Counted from the stretch's first letter, positions 10,416 to 19,798 are shown. The stretch: DNA of 64,000 bases from Ramlibacter rhizophilus (GCF_004681965.1 NZ_SMLL01000004.1:496001-560000); one strand, 5' to 3'. Made by a program: numbers and translations. Notes: generated by a model from the letters alone, not told the origin.

Positions 10416-10766
10416 TCAGAAGATCGTCTGCTGGTCCAGCTTGGCCTTGAGCACCAGGTCCACCACCTGCTGCTCGCGCTTGTTGGCGCGCATGCAGTGG
10501 TCCGGCTGGAACCGGTCCGTGATGCGGATCACTACGCGCGCCCAGCGCTTGGTCTCGCGCACGCGCCAGGCGTGCGAGGAGATCGACTCCCAGGCGTAGC
10601 CGTCGAACACCGTGGCATTGACGAAGTGGTCCAGCGCGCGCACGCCCGCGCGTCCGCGCTGGTTGGGGCCGAAGAGGCCGATCCACACCAGCATCAGGTA
10701 GCCCACGACCGCCAGCGGCACCACCACGCACATCAGCAGGAACCCGGCGAGGCGCTCGCGCATCAT
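10416..10766 (-). CDS. Small membrane-anchored protein after the P450 gene
   Basis: The product (116 residues) has one strong N-terminal membrane span (about 8-32, LLMCVVVPLAVVGYLMLVWI) and a soluble C-terminal domain rich in charged residues (SHAWRVRETKRWARVVIRIT; CMRANKREQQVVDLVLK). Its first ATG overlaps the P450 stop by 4 nt (ATGA), so translation is coupled. No family is recognised. It is the last gene of the long minus-strand run and is followed directly by repeat A. It could be a membrane partner of the P450, but that is inference. Confidence 0.65.
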   Translation of the reverse strand: MMRERLAGFLLMCVVVPLAVVGYLMLVWIGLFGPNQRGRAGVRALDHFVNATVFDGYAWESISSHAWRVRETKRWARVVIRITDRFQPDHCMRANKREQQVVDLVLKAKLDQQTIF

Positions 10767-12148
10767 GCCGCAGCCCTCCGGTGCAGCTGCAGGCGCACGC
10801 CGTTGGCCGAGCGGATGGTCAGGCGGCCCACCGGGCGGGGTTCGTGTCCCGGCACGGGCGTGAGCCGGTGGTGGCGCACCAGGCTGGAGAGGATGAGGGC
10901 CGCTTCCTGCAGCGCGAAGGCCGCGCCCAGGCATACGCGCGGGCCCATGCCGAACGGCAGGTAGCCGCGCCGCAGCGGCTCGCGCGAGGCCTCGTCCTCG
11001 TAGCGGTCCGGATCGAAGGCATCGGGCTGCGGCCAGATTTCGCGGTGCCGCTGGATCAGCCAGGGCGCGACGACGATGGTCGATCCGGCCTCCACCTGCT
11101 TCTTGCGCATGGGGCAGCCCTGGGTCGCCTGGCGTGCCATGAAGCCCACGGGCGGGAAGAGGCGCAGGGTTTCGCGGAACACGTTCCAGGTGAGCGTCAA
11201 CTGCTTCATGTCGCCGGCGGCCGGCTCGCGCGCGCCGATCACATCGCGGTGCTCGGCCACCATGCGGTCCTGGATGTGCGGCGAGTGGGCCAGCAGGTGC
11301 GCGGCCCAGGTGAGGGCACTGGCGGAGGTTTCATGCCCCGCGAGGAACAGCATCGCCACCTGGTCCACCAGCTCGTCGAAGCCGAAGGGCTGGCCGGTGG
11401 CCTCGTCGCGCGCGTCCATGAAGGCCTGCAGGATGTCCGTCTCGCCGCCGGGTCGGCCGACACGGTGCGCCTCGAAGCGAGGCCGAATGAGCTTTTCCAG
11501 CAGGCCGCGGATCTCGCGCGCGGCGCGGCGGCTGCGCCAGGCGTCCCAGGGAAACACCAGCCAGCGCACGCCGTAGATGGACGGCAGCAGCAGCCGCGGC
11601 GCCAGCGCCTGGAAACGTGCGAAGGCCTCGAAGATGCGGCGCGCGTCTTCGCCGCGCATCGGCGTGGAGAAGATGGTGCGGAAGATGATGTCCGCGGTCA
11701 CGTGCGTCATCTCCACTTCCAGGTCGTACTCGGCCCCGTCGGGCAGCCGGGCCAGGCGCTCCAGCATGTCGGCGGTGGCCTCGCGCATCTTCGGGAAGGC
11801 CACCTGCAGCCGGGCCTGCTCGAAGGCCGGGTTCATCATGCGGCGCTGGCGCTGCCACTGCGCGCCGTTGGTGGTGAAGATGCTCTCGCCCAGGAGCGGC
11901 TTGAGCGCCTCGCCGAGCAGCGGGCTCTTGGGAAAGTTGTCCGCCTCGTCCTGCATCACGCGGCGAACCAGCGCCGGGTCGTTGACCATGTACAGGTCCA
12001 GGCCGGGCAGGTGCACCTCGCCCATGTGCATGGCGTAGCTGCGTTCGTAGAGCGCATCCAGCCAGGAGTGGCGGGCGCTGAAGAACATCAGCAGGGTGGA
12101 GGCACGGCTCTTGCGCGGCGCGGGGTAGGCGGGGCAGAACGGCGTCAT
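10763..12148 (-). CDS. Cytochrome P450
   Basis: This 461-residue haem-thiolate monooxygenase starts at the ATG at 12146-12148, which overlaps the SGNH hydrolase stop by 4 nt. The I-helix oxygen-binding motif AGHETSA lies at 270-276, the ExxR motif RETLR at 325-329, and the haem ligand C406 within FGMGPRVCLG. No N-terminal membrane anchor and no fused reductase or ferredoxin domain are present, so it needs separate redox partners, none of which is encoded nearby. The sequence resembles CYP110/CYP4-like enzymes acting on acyl or terpenoid chains more than CYP101-type. Its place in an operon with two hydrolases and capsule genes is unusual. The substrate is unknown. Confidence 0.9.
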   Translation of the reverse strand: MTPFCPAYPAPRKSRASTLLMFFSARHSWLDALYERSYAMHMGEVHLPGLDLYMVNDPALVRRVMQDEADNFPKSPLLGEALKPLLGESIFTTNGAQWQRQRRMMNPAFEQARLQVAFPKMREATADMLERLARLPDGAEYDLEVEMTHVTADIIFRTIFSTPMRGEDARRIFEAFARFQALAPRLLLPSIYGVRWLVFPWDAWRSRRAAREIRGLLEKLIRPRFEAHRVGRPGGETDILQAFMDARDEATGQPFGFDELVDQVAMLFLAGHETSASALTWAAHLLAHSPHIQDRMVAEHRDVIGAREPAAGDMKQLTLTWNVFRETLRLFPPVGFMARQATQGCPMRKKQVEAGSTIVVAPWLIQRHREIWPQPDAFDPDRYEDEASREPLRRGYLPFGMGPRVCLGAAFALQEAALILSSLVRHHRLTPVPGHEPRPVGRLTIRSANGVRLQLHRRAAA

Positions 12149-12879
12149 CGGGAACGGTCGTCGGTGAGCAGCGGCGCCAGCGAGCGGGCGAGCCAGCGGG
12201 CGTAGGTGAAGCGGTGGTAGTGGTGGTCGGGCATGTCGGGCCGCACCCATTCGCGGCGCACGGTGCCGGCCGCGCCGAGGCTCTCGGCGCGGTCGTCCAG
12301 GTGCGGCACGCCCAGGGCGCGGCATTCGGCGGCCACGCGGTCGTTGAAGGCCAGGGTGAGCGCGGTGCGCTCGGCCTGGGTCATGGAGACGGCGCGGCGC
12401 GTGGTGGCCACCGCGTCACCGGGAACGAAGTCGTCGGGCAGCGTGGGCAGGGGCGCGCCGATCACGGCCAGGCGGCAGCGCCGGGCCAGCTCGCCGATGT
12501 AGCGGCAGTACGCGTCCACCGCCTGGTGAAGCAGGGCGTCGACGCTCCCCTTGCCGTGCTGCGAACGGGCCCAGACGGTGTGGCCGGTATCGACCTCGCC
12601 CAGGTTCAGCAGGACCAGCTCGGGGCGCGGGTGCTCGCGCAGCGCGGCTTCGAAGCGGGCACGGCTTTGCGTCTGCGAGCCGGCGTTGTACAGGCCCGTT
12701 GCCGTGCCGCCAGGCACGTAGGTGATGTGCCAGCGCACGTCCGGCAGCGCCCACATGAACCACCAGTGCTCGAAGACGCGCACGTGCGAGTCGCCCAGCA
12801 CCAGCACCGAGCGTCGTGCATGCCGGTCGCAATGCCGGCGCCAGCGGCGGGCCAGGCGCATGCGCCACGAATCAGGCAT
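12145..12879 (-). CDS. SGNH/GDSL-type hydrolase-like protein
   Basis: The product (244 residues) has LVLGDSHVRVFEHWW near the N-terminus (nucleophile S31 in GDSH) and LLNLGEVDTGHT at 91-101 as block III. A C-terminal DMPDHHYHR (215-223) could supply the Asp/His pair. These features indicate an SGNH-fold esterase/deacetylase or O-acyl-handling enzyme. No signal peptide or membrane span is seen, so a cytoplasmic location is likely. The start ATG overlaps the preceding hydrolase gene by 8 nt. Family SGNH members often add or remove acyl groups on polysaccharides, which would suit a capsule operon. This is inferred. Confidence 0.75.
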   Translation of the reverse strand: MPDSWRMRLARRWRRHCDRHARRSVLVLGDSHVRVFEHWWFMWALPDVRWHITYVPGGTATGLYNAGSQTQSRARFEAALREHPRPELVLLNLGEVDTGHTVWARSQHGKGSVDALLHQAVDAYCRYIGELARRCRLAVIGAPLPTLPDDFVPGDAVATTRRAVSMTQAERTALTLAFNDRVAAECRALGVPHLDDRAESLGAAGTVRREWVRPDMPDHHYHRFTYARWLARSLAPLLTDDRSR

Positions 12880-14176
12880 GGAGCCGCTCTCCCTGCGCCT
12901 GCATCTGCTGCGCGAGCCCGCGGGGCCCGTACAGCACGTCCATCGGCGAGAAGTTGCCGGGCTTCTGCGGCGTCTGCAGGTACAGGAAATGCGCCTGCAG
13001 CTTGTCGGCGCGGATCTGGCGCCAGCGGGCCGGCTCGTACATGTGCATGAAGCGGGCGGCATGGCGCACGGGCCAGCGGGCGTCCTTTTCGCCGGCCAGG
13101 AGCGTGCCCGCGATCGGCGCAAGCCCGTGGAAACACAGCGGGTCGATGCGCGCGGTGACGTCCCACCAGCGCAGTCGCGGGTGGGTGCAAAGGCCTTGCA
13201 GGGTCTCCCGGAACGCCTGCGCGGACGGAGCGAGGGCGACCATGGGATAGCTCTGGCCGAGCGTCAGCAGCAGGGTGGGCCGGCCGGCCTGCAGGGCCTG
13301 CCAGCGTGCATCCCGCAGGAGCGCCGCCACGGCGTCTGTCATCACGAGCGTGCCGACACTGTGGCCGACCAGCAGCACCTCGTCCACCGGCTCGGCCTGC
13401 TGCATGGCCACGATGGCATCGACCCACTCGCGCGTGCGCTGCGCCAGCCCCGGTATGGGGCCCTGCGCCATGCGCATGAAGAAGGTGTAGATGCGCAGCA
13501 GCCAGAAGAGGCCGCCGCGCGTGGCAAGGCCCCACACTGCGGCGGCGACGAGCGCCCCTGCCATCCAGCCCCAGGCGCCGAACGCAGCGCCCAGGCCCGG
13601 GGCCGCGAGCAGCGGGCCGAAGACGATCCACAGCGGCAGCGCGCCGGCATGGAAGGCGGGCCGGTACAGTCGGCAGACGCGGGCCGCGCCGATGTGGCGG
13701 AAGATGTGGACGTAGGTGCGGACGAATTCGAGCGCGAGCGCCCCGGGGTGGCGGGTCCAGTGCGCGCGGACGATGTCGTCCCAGCCCATGTAGACGTGCT
13801 CGGTGTGGACGGGGGCGCTGTGGCCTGTGCTGGGCGTCCAGGTGACGGGCCAGCGGCTGGTGTGGGGCGAGAGCTTCTTGCGGGGGCCGACCTGCAGCGC
13901 GCCGCCATGGGGCTGAGGCCTGGCGGCTTCGGTGCGGCACAGGCGGTGGTAGTAGGCGGCGCCGCGGGGGTCGAAGCCGGCGAAGTAGTGGAGTCGGCGG
14001 GTGCGCAGGGGGGGTGGGGGCCCTTCGACAGGCTCAGGGCGAACGGGTGTTGGCTCGGGGCGAACCGTCCCACTCCGTTCGGGCTGAGCTTGTCGACGCT
14101 CTTCGGCGGGCTGAGGGCGAACGGGGTTTGGTGAGGGCCCTTCGACAAGCTCTGGGCGAACGGGGTCACCCCACAT
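12872..14176 (-). CDS. Alpha/beta hydrolase with two membrane segments and a repeat-derived N-terminus
   Basis: The product is 434 residues if it starts at the ATG at 14174-14176, which lies 4 bp after the rfbC stop. LHYFAGFDPRGAAYYHRL (62-79) is probably the conserved true N-terminal core. Two hydrophobic segments follow (about 179-197 and 201-219), then the nucleophile elbow LLVGHSVGTLVMTD with S273. Residues 5-53 are largely encoded by the 23-24 bp dispersed repeat (VRPELVEGP, VRPEPVEGP), so this region is not ancestral. A CTG closer to the core is an alternative start. It is probably a membrane-associated lipase/esterase-like enzyme. Its stop overlaps the SGNH gene. Confidence 0.7.
   Translation of the reverse strand: MWGDPVRPELVEGPSPNPVRPQPAEERRQAQPERSGTVRPEPTPVRPEPVEGPPPPLRTRRLHYFAGFDPRGAAYYHRLCRTEAARPQPHGGALQVGPRKKLSPHTSRWPVTWTPSTGHSAPVHTEHVYMGWDDIVRAHWTRHPGALALEFVRTYVHIFRHIGAARVCRLYRPAFHAGALPLWIVFGPLLAAPGLGAAFGAWGWMAGALVAAAVWGLATRGGLFWLLRIYTFFMRMAQGPIPGLAQRTREWVDAIVAMQQAEPVDEVLLVGHSVGTLVMTDAVAALLRDARWQALQAGRPTLLLTLGQSYPMVALAPSAQAFRETLQGLCTHPRLRWWDVTARIDPLCFHGLAPIAGTLLAGEKDARWPVRHAARFMHMYEPARWRQIRADKLQAHFLYLQTPQKPGNFSPMDVLYGPRGLAQQMQAQGERLHA
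14024..14164. repeat. Cluster of 23-24 bp repeats inside a coding N-terminus
   Basis: Direct copies lie at 14024-14047 and 14141-14164, an inverted copy at 14075-14097, and partial copies at 14051-14066 and 14101-14126. The core is TTCGACARGCTCNGGGCGAA followed by CGG. The cluster separates the rfbC end from the conserved part of the alpha/beta hydrolase and stays open in the hydrolase frame. A further copy is at 783-805. Confidence 0.85.
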
Positions 14177-14180
14177 GGCG

Positions 14181-14729
14181 TCAGTCGAAGTGGTCTGCAT
14201 CGGCCAGCGCGACACCGGCGCGGTCCTTGCCGGACAGGGTCGGCTCGCTTCCCACATCGGGCCAGTCAATGCCGATCCGCGGATCGTCCCAGCGGATGCA
14301 GCGTTCCGCCTGCGGCGCGTAGTACGCCGTGGTCTTGTAGAGGAAGTCGGCCTCGCCGCTCAGCACCACGAATCCGTGCGCGAAGCCGGGCGGGATCCAG
14401 AGCTGCCGGTGCTCGGTGTCGTCCAGGGTCATGCCGACCCAGCGGCCGAAGGTGGCGCTGCTGCGTCGCAGGTCCACCGCCACGTCGAACACGCGCCCGC
14501 GCGTCACGCGCACCAGCTTGCCCTGCGCATGGGGCGCGAGCTGGTAGTGCAGTCCGCGCAGCACGCCGTGGCGCGAGCGCGAGTGGTTGTCCTGCACGAA
14601 GCACCACGGCCCGACGGCTTCTTCGAAGGCGCGCTGCGTGAACGACTCCATGAAGAAGCCACGGTCGTCGCCGAACACGCGCGGCTCGATGACCTTCACG
14701 TCGGGAATGGCGGTGGCGATTACCTTCAT
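14181..14729 (-). CDS. rfbC: dTDP-4-dehydrorhamnose 3,5-epimerase
   Basis: The product (182 residues) is the third enzyme of dTDP-L-rhamnose synthesis (RmlC), a cupin-fold dimer. Motifs are FVQDNHSRSRHGVLRGLHYQ with catalytic H61, RVFDVAVDLRRSSATFGRW, and WIPPGFAHGFVVLS. Y131 (FLYKTT) matches the catalytic tyrosine region. Its ATG shares one base with the rfbA stop (TGATG). Length is normal for the family. It epimerises C3 and C5 of the 4-keto-6-deoxyglucose intermediate in the cytoplasm. Confidence 0.96.
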   Translation of the reverse strand: MKVIATAIPDVKVIEPRVFGDDRGFFMESFTQRAFEEAVGPWCFVQDNHSRSRHGVLRGLHYQLAPHAQGKLVRVTRGRVFDVAVDLRRSSATFGRWVGMTLDDTEHRQLWIPPGFAHGFVVLSGEADFLYKTTAYYAPQAERCIRWDDPRIGIDWPDVGSEPTLSGKDRAGVALADADHFD

Positions 14730-15616
14730 CAGAACACCCGATCCACCAGCAGCTGCTCCAGGTACTGCCCATAGCCGCTCTTGCCCAGGCCCGCGGCCAG
14801 CGTGCGCAGCTGCGCGTCGCCGATCCACCCCTGGCGCCACGCGATCTCCTCGGGGCAGCAGATCTTCAGGCCCTGGCGCTTCTCCAGCGTCTGGATGAAC
14901 TGGCTGGCTTCCAGCAGCGAATCGTGCGTGCCGGTGTCTAGCCAGGCATCGCCGCGCCCCAGGAGCTGCACGTCGAGCCGGCCCGACTCCAGGTACAGGC
15001 GGTTGAGGTCCGTGATCTCCAGCTCGCCGCGCGCGCTGGGCGACAGCGAACGGGCCAGCGGGACCACGCCGGCATCGTAGAAGTAGAGGCCTGTCACGGC
15101 GTAGCGGCTGCGCGGCTGCGCCGGCTTTTCCTCCAGGCTGATGGCGCGGCCCGCGTCGTCGAACTGCACCACGCCGTAGCGCTGCGGGTCCTGCACCGGA
15201 TAGGCGAACACGGTGGCCCCGTCCTCGCGCGTCGCGGCCGCCTTCAGGCGCGTGGACAGGTCGTGGCCGTAGAAGATGTTGTCGCCCAGCACGAGCGCAC
15301 TGGGCGCACCGCCCAGGAACTCCTCGCCGATCAGGAAGGCCTGGGCGAGGCCGTCGGGGCTGGGCTGCACCGCGTACTGCAGCGAGATGCCCCAGGCGGA
15401 TCCGTCGCCCAGGAGCTGCTGGAAACGCGGCGTGTCCTGCGGCGTGGAGATGACCAGGATCTCGTCGATGCCGGCCAGCATCAGCGTGGCGAGCGGGTAG
15501 TACACCATGGGCTTGTCGTACACCGGCATCAGCTGCTTGCTCATGCCGAGCGTCACCGGGTGCAGCCGGGTGCCCGAGCCCCCGGCCAGCACGATGCCTT
15601 TTCGATTGCGAGCCAT
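14729..15616 (-). CDS. rfbA: Glucose-1-phosphate thymidylyltransferase
   Basis: This is RmlA (295 residues), which makes dTDP-glucose from dTTP and glucose-1-phosphate. [20 protein letters not shown] (7-26) is the nucleotide-binding loop; [19 protein letters not shown] and [16 protein letters not shown] are conserved. The start is set at ATG 15614-15616 because AAGGAG (15623-15628) is 6 bases upstream. The in-frame ATG two codons earlier would abut that RBS directly. The gene order rfbB-D-A-C is the usual betaproteobacterial one. Confidence 0.96.
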   Translation of the reverse strand: MARNRKGIVLAGGSGTRLHPVTLGMSKQLMPVYDKPMVYYPLATLMLAGIDEILVISTPQDTPRFQQLLGDGSAWGISLQYAVQPSPDGLAQAFLIGEEFLGGAPSALVLGDNIFYGHDLSTRLKAAATREDGATVFAYPVQDPQRYGVVQFDDAGRAISLEEKPAQPRSRYAVTGLYFYDAGVVPLARSLSPSARGELEITDLNRLYLESGRLDVQLLGRGDAWLDTGTHDSLLEASQFIQTLEKRQGLKICCPEEIAWRQGWIGDAQLRTLAAGLGKSGYGQYLEQLLVDRVF

Positions 15617-15627
15617 GTCCATCTCCT

Positions 15628-16554
15628 TCAGGCGCCCGGCGCCTCACCGGCGCCGAGCCACTCGTCCAGCATGCGGTCCACGCCCTGCTGCCAGGGCGGC
15701 AGGTGCAGCCCGAAGGTGTCGGCCAGGCGGCGGGTGTCCAGCCGCGAGTTGAGCGGCCGGCGGGCGGGCGTGGGGTAATCCGCCGAGGCAATGGGGCGTA
15801 CCGCATCCGGCGCGACCTTCAGCGTCCGGCCGAGTGCTGCGGCCCGCCGCAGCACGTGGGTGGCATAGCCATGCCAGCTGGTCGCACCCGCGGCCGCGAG
15901 GTGGTAGGTGCCCGCCACCTGCGGGGCACGAAGGGCATGGCGCAGCGCATGCGCCGTGATGTCGGCGACGAGCTCCGCGCCGGTGGGCGCGCCCACCTGG
16001 TCGTCCACCACCTGCAAAGCCTCGCGTTGGCTGGCGAGGCGAACCATGGTCTTGGCGAAGTTGCCGCCGCGCGCGCCGTACACCCAGCTCGTGCGCAGCA
16101 CCAGGTGGCGCGCGCAGGCCTGGCGCACAGCCCGCTCGCCTTCGAGCTTGGTCTGGCCATAGGCATTGAGCGGCGCCGGCGCATCGTCCTCGCGCCAGGG
16201 CAAATCGCCGCTGCCGTCGAAGACGTAGTCGGTGCTGAAGTGGACCATCCAGGCGCCGAGGGCCTGGGCCGCCTGCGCGAGCCGCTGCGGTGCGAGGGCG
16301 TTGACCTGGCGGGCCAGCGCCGTTTCCTGCTCGGCGCGGTCCACCGCGGTGAAGGCTGCGGCATTGACGATCACCTGCGGCTGCAGGGCGGCCACCGTGG
16401 CGGCGAGTTCCTCCGGCCGCGACAGGTCGCCGCAGGCGCCGGCCGCGCCGCTGCGGCCCGGGGCGATCAGTTCACCCAGGGGCGCGAGGGCGCGCTGCAG
16501 CTCCCAGCCGAGCTGGCCGTCTTTCCCAAGGAGGAGGATCTTCATGGCCGGCAT
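15628..16554 (-). CDS. rfbD: dTDP-4-dehydrorhamnose reductase
   Basis: RmlD (308 residues) carries out the last, NAD(P)H-dependent step to dTDP-L-rhamnose. It is a short-chain dehydrogenase fold with [11 protein letters not shown] at the N-terminus (the atypical glycine motif of RmlD), [20 protein letters not shown] and the catalytic YGQTKLEGE (Y/K pair). The start may be the first ATG (16554) or the one three codons on; neither has a strong RBS. Three bases separate it from rfbB. Confidence 0.95.
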   Translation of the reverse strand: MPAMKILLLGKDGQLGWELQRALAPLGELIAPGRSGAAGACGDLSRPEELAATVAALQPQVIVNAAAFTAVDRAEQETALARQVNALAPQRLAQAAQALGAWMVHFSTDYVFDGSGDLPWREDDAPAPLNAYGQTKLEGERAVRQACARHLVLRTSWVYGARGGNFAKTMVRLASQREALQVVDDQVGAPTGAELVADITAHALRHALRAPQVAGTYHLAAAGATSWHGYATHVLRRAAALGRTLKVAPDAVRPIASADYPTPARRPLNSRLDTRRLADTFGLHLPPWQQGVDRMLDEWLGAGEAPGA

Positions 16555-16557
16555 CGT

Positions 16558-17619
16558 TCAGGCGTTGGCCCCGTACTGCGTGGACACCCAGTCGCGATAG
16601 GCGCCGCTTTGCACCTGCGTGATCCAGTGCGGGTGGGCCAGGTACCAGCGCAAGGTCTTGCGGATGCCGGTCTCGAAAGTCTCGGCCGGGCGCCAGCCCA
16701 GCTCGCGCTCGATCTTGCGTGCGTCGATGGCATAACGACGGTCGTGGCCCCGGCGGTCCGCCACGAAGGTGACCAGCCGCTCGCGCGGGCCGGCCGCATC
16801 GGGCCGCATCTCGTCGAGCAGGGCGCAGACGGTGCGCACGATCTCCAGGTTGGTCTTTTCGTTCCAGCCGCCGATGTTGTAGCTCTCGCCCATGCGGCCG
16901 CGCGCCAGCACCGTGCGCAGGGCGGCGCAATGGTCGCTCACGTACAGCCAGTCACGCACGTTCAGGCCATCGCCATACACCGGCAGCGGCTTGCCGGCCA
17001 GCGCGTTGACGATCATCAGCGGAATCAGCTTCTCCGGGAACTGGAAGGGCCCGTAGTTGTTGGAGCAGTGGGTGGTGAGCACCGGCAGGCCGTAGGTGTG
17101 GTGCCAGGCGCGCACGAGATGGTCGCTGGCGGCCTTGCTTGCCGAGTAGGGGCTGTTGGGTTCGTACGCGTCGCCTTCCCGGAACGGCGGGTCGGCCGGC
17201 CCGAGCGAGCCGAAGACCTCGTCGGTGGAGACGTGGAGGAAGCGGAAGCACTCGCGCTCCGCGGCCGGCAGGCCACTCCAGTGGTCGCGCGCCGCTTCCA
17301 GCAACGTGAAGGTGCCCTGGACGTTGGTGCCCAGGAAGCTGTCCGGGCTGTGGATGGAGCGGTCCACGTGGCTTTCCGCCGCGAAATGCAGGATGGCGCG
17401 CGGCCGGTGCTGCGCGAGCATGCGGTCCAGCAAGGCCCGGTCGCGAATGTCGCCATGGACGAAGACATGCCGCGCGTCGGCCTGCAGGCTGCGCAGGTTG
17501 GCGAGGTTGCCGGCGTAGCTGAGGGCGTCGAGGTTCAGCACCGGCTCGTCGCTGTGCGCGAGCCAGTCGAGAACGAAGTTGCTGCCGATGAAGCCGGCGC
17601 CGCCGGTGACGAGGATCAT
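16558..17619 (-). CDS. rfbB: dTDP-glucose 4,6-dehydratase
   Basis: RmlB (353 residues) is an NAD-dependent extended short-chain dehydrogenase. [11 protein letters not shown] (5-15) binds [12 protein letters not shown] carries T132-D133-E134 as the dehydration triad, and Y158/K162 lie in [18 protein letters not shown] is also typical. The product feeds RfbC and RfbD. It is 57 bp downstream of kpsC, so the rhamnose genes are transcribed with the capsule genes unless a promoter lies in that gap. Confidence 0.97.
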   Translation of the reverse strand: MILVTGGAGFIGSNFVLDWLAHSDEPVLNLDALSYAGNLANLRSLQADARHVFVHGDIRDRALLDRMLAQHRPRAILHFAAESHVDRSIHSPDSFLGTNVQGTFTLLEAARDHWSGLPAAERECFRFLHVSTDEVFGSLGPADPPFREGDAYEPNSPYSASKAASDHLVRAWHHTYGLPVLTTHCSNNYGPFQFPEKLIPLMIVNALAGKPLPVYGDGLNVRDWLYVSDHCAALRTVLARGRMGESYNIGGWNEKTNLEIVRTVCALLDEMRPDAAGPRERLVTFVADRRGHDRRYAIDARKIERELGWRPAETFETGIRKTLRWYLAHPHWITQVQSGAYRDWVSTQYGANA

Positions 17620-17676
17620 GGGAGGAGGTGCGTGCGGGAGGGTCGCGGGGGGATTGTCACTGATCGTCCCGCCCTC

Positions 17677-19764
17677 TCAGGCGCGCGCGGTCCAGGCGCT
17701 CCAGAGGATGCGCAGCTTGCGGCCCTGCCGGCGCCACCAGCCGCTGCGCAGTTTTTCCAGGCCGCCGCTCCCCTCCAGCGCGTCGCGTTCGGCCGCGATC
17801 TGCCGCAGCACCGCCATGCAGCTGGTGTAGCCCTTGAGCGTCCAATCCCAGTAGATGGGGTAGCGGATCAGCGCGCCGGCCACGAGCTGGTCCAGCGTGA
17901 GGCGGCGCGTGCGGCGCGCGAAAGCCGTGGCGTTCTCGGCGCGGTCTTCGGTGAGGCCCCAGCCGGCGTAGAAGGGCTGGCCGTAGGTGACCACGTGCTT
18001 GCCCCGCAGCAGGGCGTCGAAGCCGGAGAGCGAGCTCATGGTGTGCAGCTCGTCGCAGGCTTCGATGCAGCTGACCACGCTCACCTGCGTCTCCACATGG
18101 TCCGCAAGCGCGCGGGCCTGCGACAGCGCAAGCCGCCCGGCGCGGTTGCCGCTGGCCACGTCCGGATGCGGCTTGTAGACGATGTAGGCATCGGGCCGCG
18201 CGGCGCGCACCGCCTGCAGCAGGGTGAGGTTGCCGCGGACCGTGGTGCAGCCCAGGCGAATGGACGCATCGTCCTCCACCTGGCCCGGCACCAGCACCAC
18301 GCGCCGGCCGGCGCTGCCGGGCCACTGCGGGGTGGCGCGCGGCTCCAGGTTGTACTTGGTCAGGCCCTGGGCGACGATGAACTCGCGCGCCTGGCGCGCC
18401 TGGCACAAGTCGTCCTCGCTGAAGGCGGCCTCCTGCAGCATCGTCTCCAGGTCCGAAGGGCGCGTGGCGTCGAAGTAGATACCGCTGCGGTCCAGCGCGA
18501 TGGAGCGCGGGCGGATCAGGTCCGAGCCCAGGCCCACGGAGCGGATGAAGCCGTCCTCCATGCGGATGCACTCGGCCCCCGTGCGCGCCGCGAGTTCGGC
18601 CACGCCGGCGGGTGCCGTGGCGCCCCAGTACACCAGCCAGTCGCCGGCGGCGGGCTGCAGCGCCTGCGCCGCGTGCGCGTCCGGCACGAAGGTGACGTTC
18701 TTCGGCTCCAGCGACAGCACCGGTTGCAGGTTGGCCGCCTTCCAGCGCCGGTACCCGACGCCGATGATCTTGCGGCGGCGCTCGGGTGCGTAGAGCCGGT
18801 CCGCCATGGCCTTCTGGCGCACCAGCCAGCCGATCACGTCGAAGATGGTCCCGCGCTCGTGCGTCTCGGGATTCAGATAGCGCGTGTAGTGCAGGTAGGC
18901 GGCGGCGAAGATTTCATCGACGCTGCGCTTGCGCGTGCGCCGCAGGCAGGTCTGCCGGTCGTCCGTCACGCCCCATCCGGCGTACCAGGGCATGCCGAAG
19001 CAGGTGACGGGCTTGCCGGCGAGCAGGGCCTCGAATCCCATGGTGGAGGTGACCACGTAGACGCGGTCCATCTGCTCGATGAGGCTCAGGGGATTGACGG
19101 CTTCGCGGATGACGACGGTGCGGTCGTCGTCCTGGATGTGGGTGAGATAGCCGCGCTTGCGGCCGGAGCTGACTTCGGGGTGGGTTTTGACGTAGAGGGT
19201 GGCGCTGGGGTTCTCGGCGCGGGCGGCGGCGAGCATGGCGGTGAACGATTCCCGGCTGGCGCCGGCCAGCTCGATGCTCAGGTCGCCGAGGGTCTGGTCG
19301 ACGACCAGCACCTTGCCGCGCCCTCCATGATCCTGGCGCGCGAAGGCAGCAGGTGCATGGTTGTACTTGGACAGGCGGTGCTGGAGGATGGCCGTTCTTG
19401 CCGACCCGCATTGATCAATGGCCGCGTGCTGCAGGTGCTCCTCCAGCTCGCTTGGCCGCGAGCTGTCGTAATAGATGCCGAGTCGGTCGAGTGTGACCGA
19501 CAGAGGCGGGAATGCGCCACCGGTGCCATAGGAGCGTAGGAACCCGTCCTCCAGCCGCACCACCGACAGCCCGCGCTTGCGTGCGTAAGCCTCGGCGCGG
19601 ACCGCGCTCGGCTTGCGCCCCCAGGCTGCGACGAGCAGGCGGTGTGCGCCCGAAGCCGGCAGCGCCCCGATACCCACCACCGGGGCACCCAGCAGTGCGG
19701 GCAGCGTGGGGATGGAGCGAATGCCGGTCGAGCCGGCGGCGATGACTTCGGGTGCTTGCTGCAT
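17677..19764 (-). CDS. kpsC: Capsule beta-Kdo transferase KpsC
   Basis: The product (695 residues) has two similar halves, the hallmark of KpsC, whose two GT domains (beta-2,4 and beta-2,7 Kdo transferases) extend the poly-Kdo linker on lysophosphatidylglycerol. Both halves carry the same series: VRLEDGFLRS / IRMEDGFIRS, LDRLGIYYD / LDRSGIYFD, LYVKTHPEV / YIVYKPHPDV, and PWYAGWGVTDDR / PFYAGWGLTEDR. The start is the ATG at 19762-19764 with GGAG 8 bases upstream; an earlier ATG would overlap the preceding gene. It implies a group-2-like, lipid-anchored capsule. Confidence 0.95.
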   Translation of the reverse strand: MQQAPEVIAAGSTGIRSIPTLPALLGAPVVGIGALPASGAHRLLVAAWGRKPSAVRAEAYARKRGLSVVRLEDGFLRSYGTGGAFPPLSVTLDRLGIYYDSSRPSELEEHLQHAAIDQCGSARTAILQHRLSKYNHAPAAFARQDHGGRGKVLVVDQTLGDLSIELAGASRESFTAMLAAARAENPSATLYVKTHPEVSSGRKRGYLTHIQDDDRTVVIREAVNPLSLIEQMDRVYVVTSTMGFEALLAGKPVTCFGMPWYAGWGVTDDRQTCLRRTRKRSVDEIFAAAYLHYTRYLNPETHERGTIFDVIGWLVRQKAMADRLYAPERRRKIIGVGYRRWKAANLQPVLSLEPKNVTFVPDAHAAQALQPAAGDWLVYWGATAPAGVAELAARTGAECIRMEDGFIRSVGLGSDLIRPRSIALDRSGIYFDATRPSDLETMLQEAAFSEDDLCQARQAREFIVAQGLTKYNLEPRATPQWPGSAGRRVVLVPGQVEDDASIRLGCTTVRGNLTLLQAVRAARPDAYIVYKPHPDVASGNRAGRLALSQARALADHVETQVSVVSCIEACDELHTMSSLSGFDALLRGKHVVTYGQPFYAGWGLTEDRAENATAFARRTRRLTLDQLVAGALIRYPIYWDWTLKGYTSCMAVLRQIAAERDALEGSGGLEKLRSGWWRRQGRKLRILWSAWTARA

Positions 19765-19798
19765 CAATCCCGCTCCGGTGGCGGTGGCCGCGCCTCCC

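Noticed and set aside
14101-14164. Reading the 23-24 bp repeats as terminal inverted repeats of an insertion sequence
   Set aside because: No transposase lies between copies, copies are mixed in orientation and partial, and the motif also occurs singly at 783-805.
15703-19539. 1278-codon plus-strand open frame opposite rfbD, rfbB and kpsC
   Set aside because: It is the mirror of genuine minus-strand genes and reads as low-complexity Arg/Ala/His/Gly sequence without motifs.
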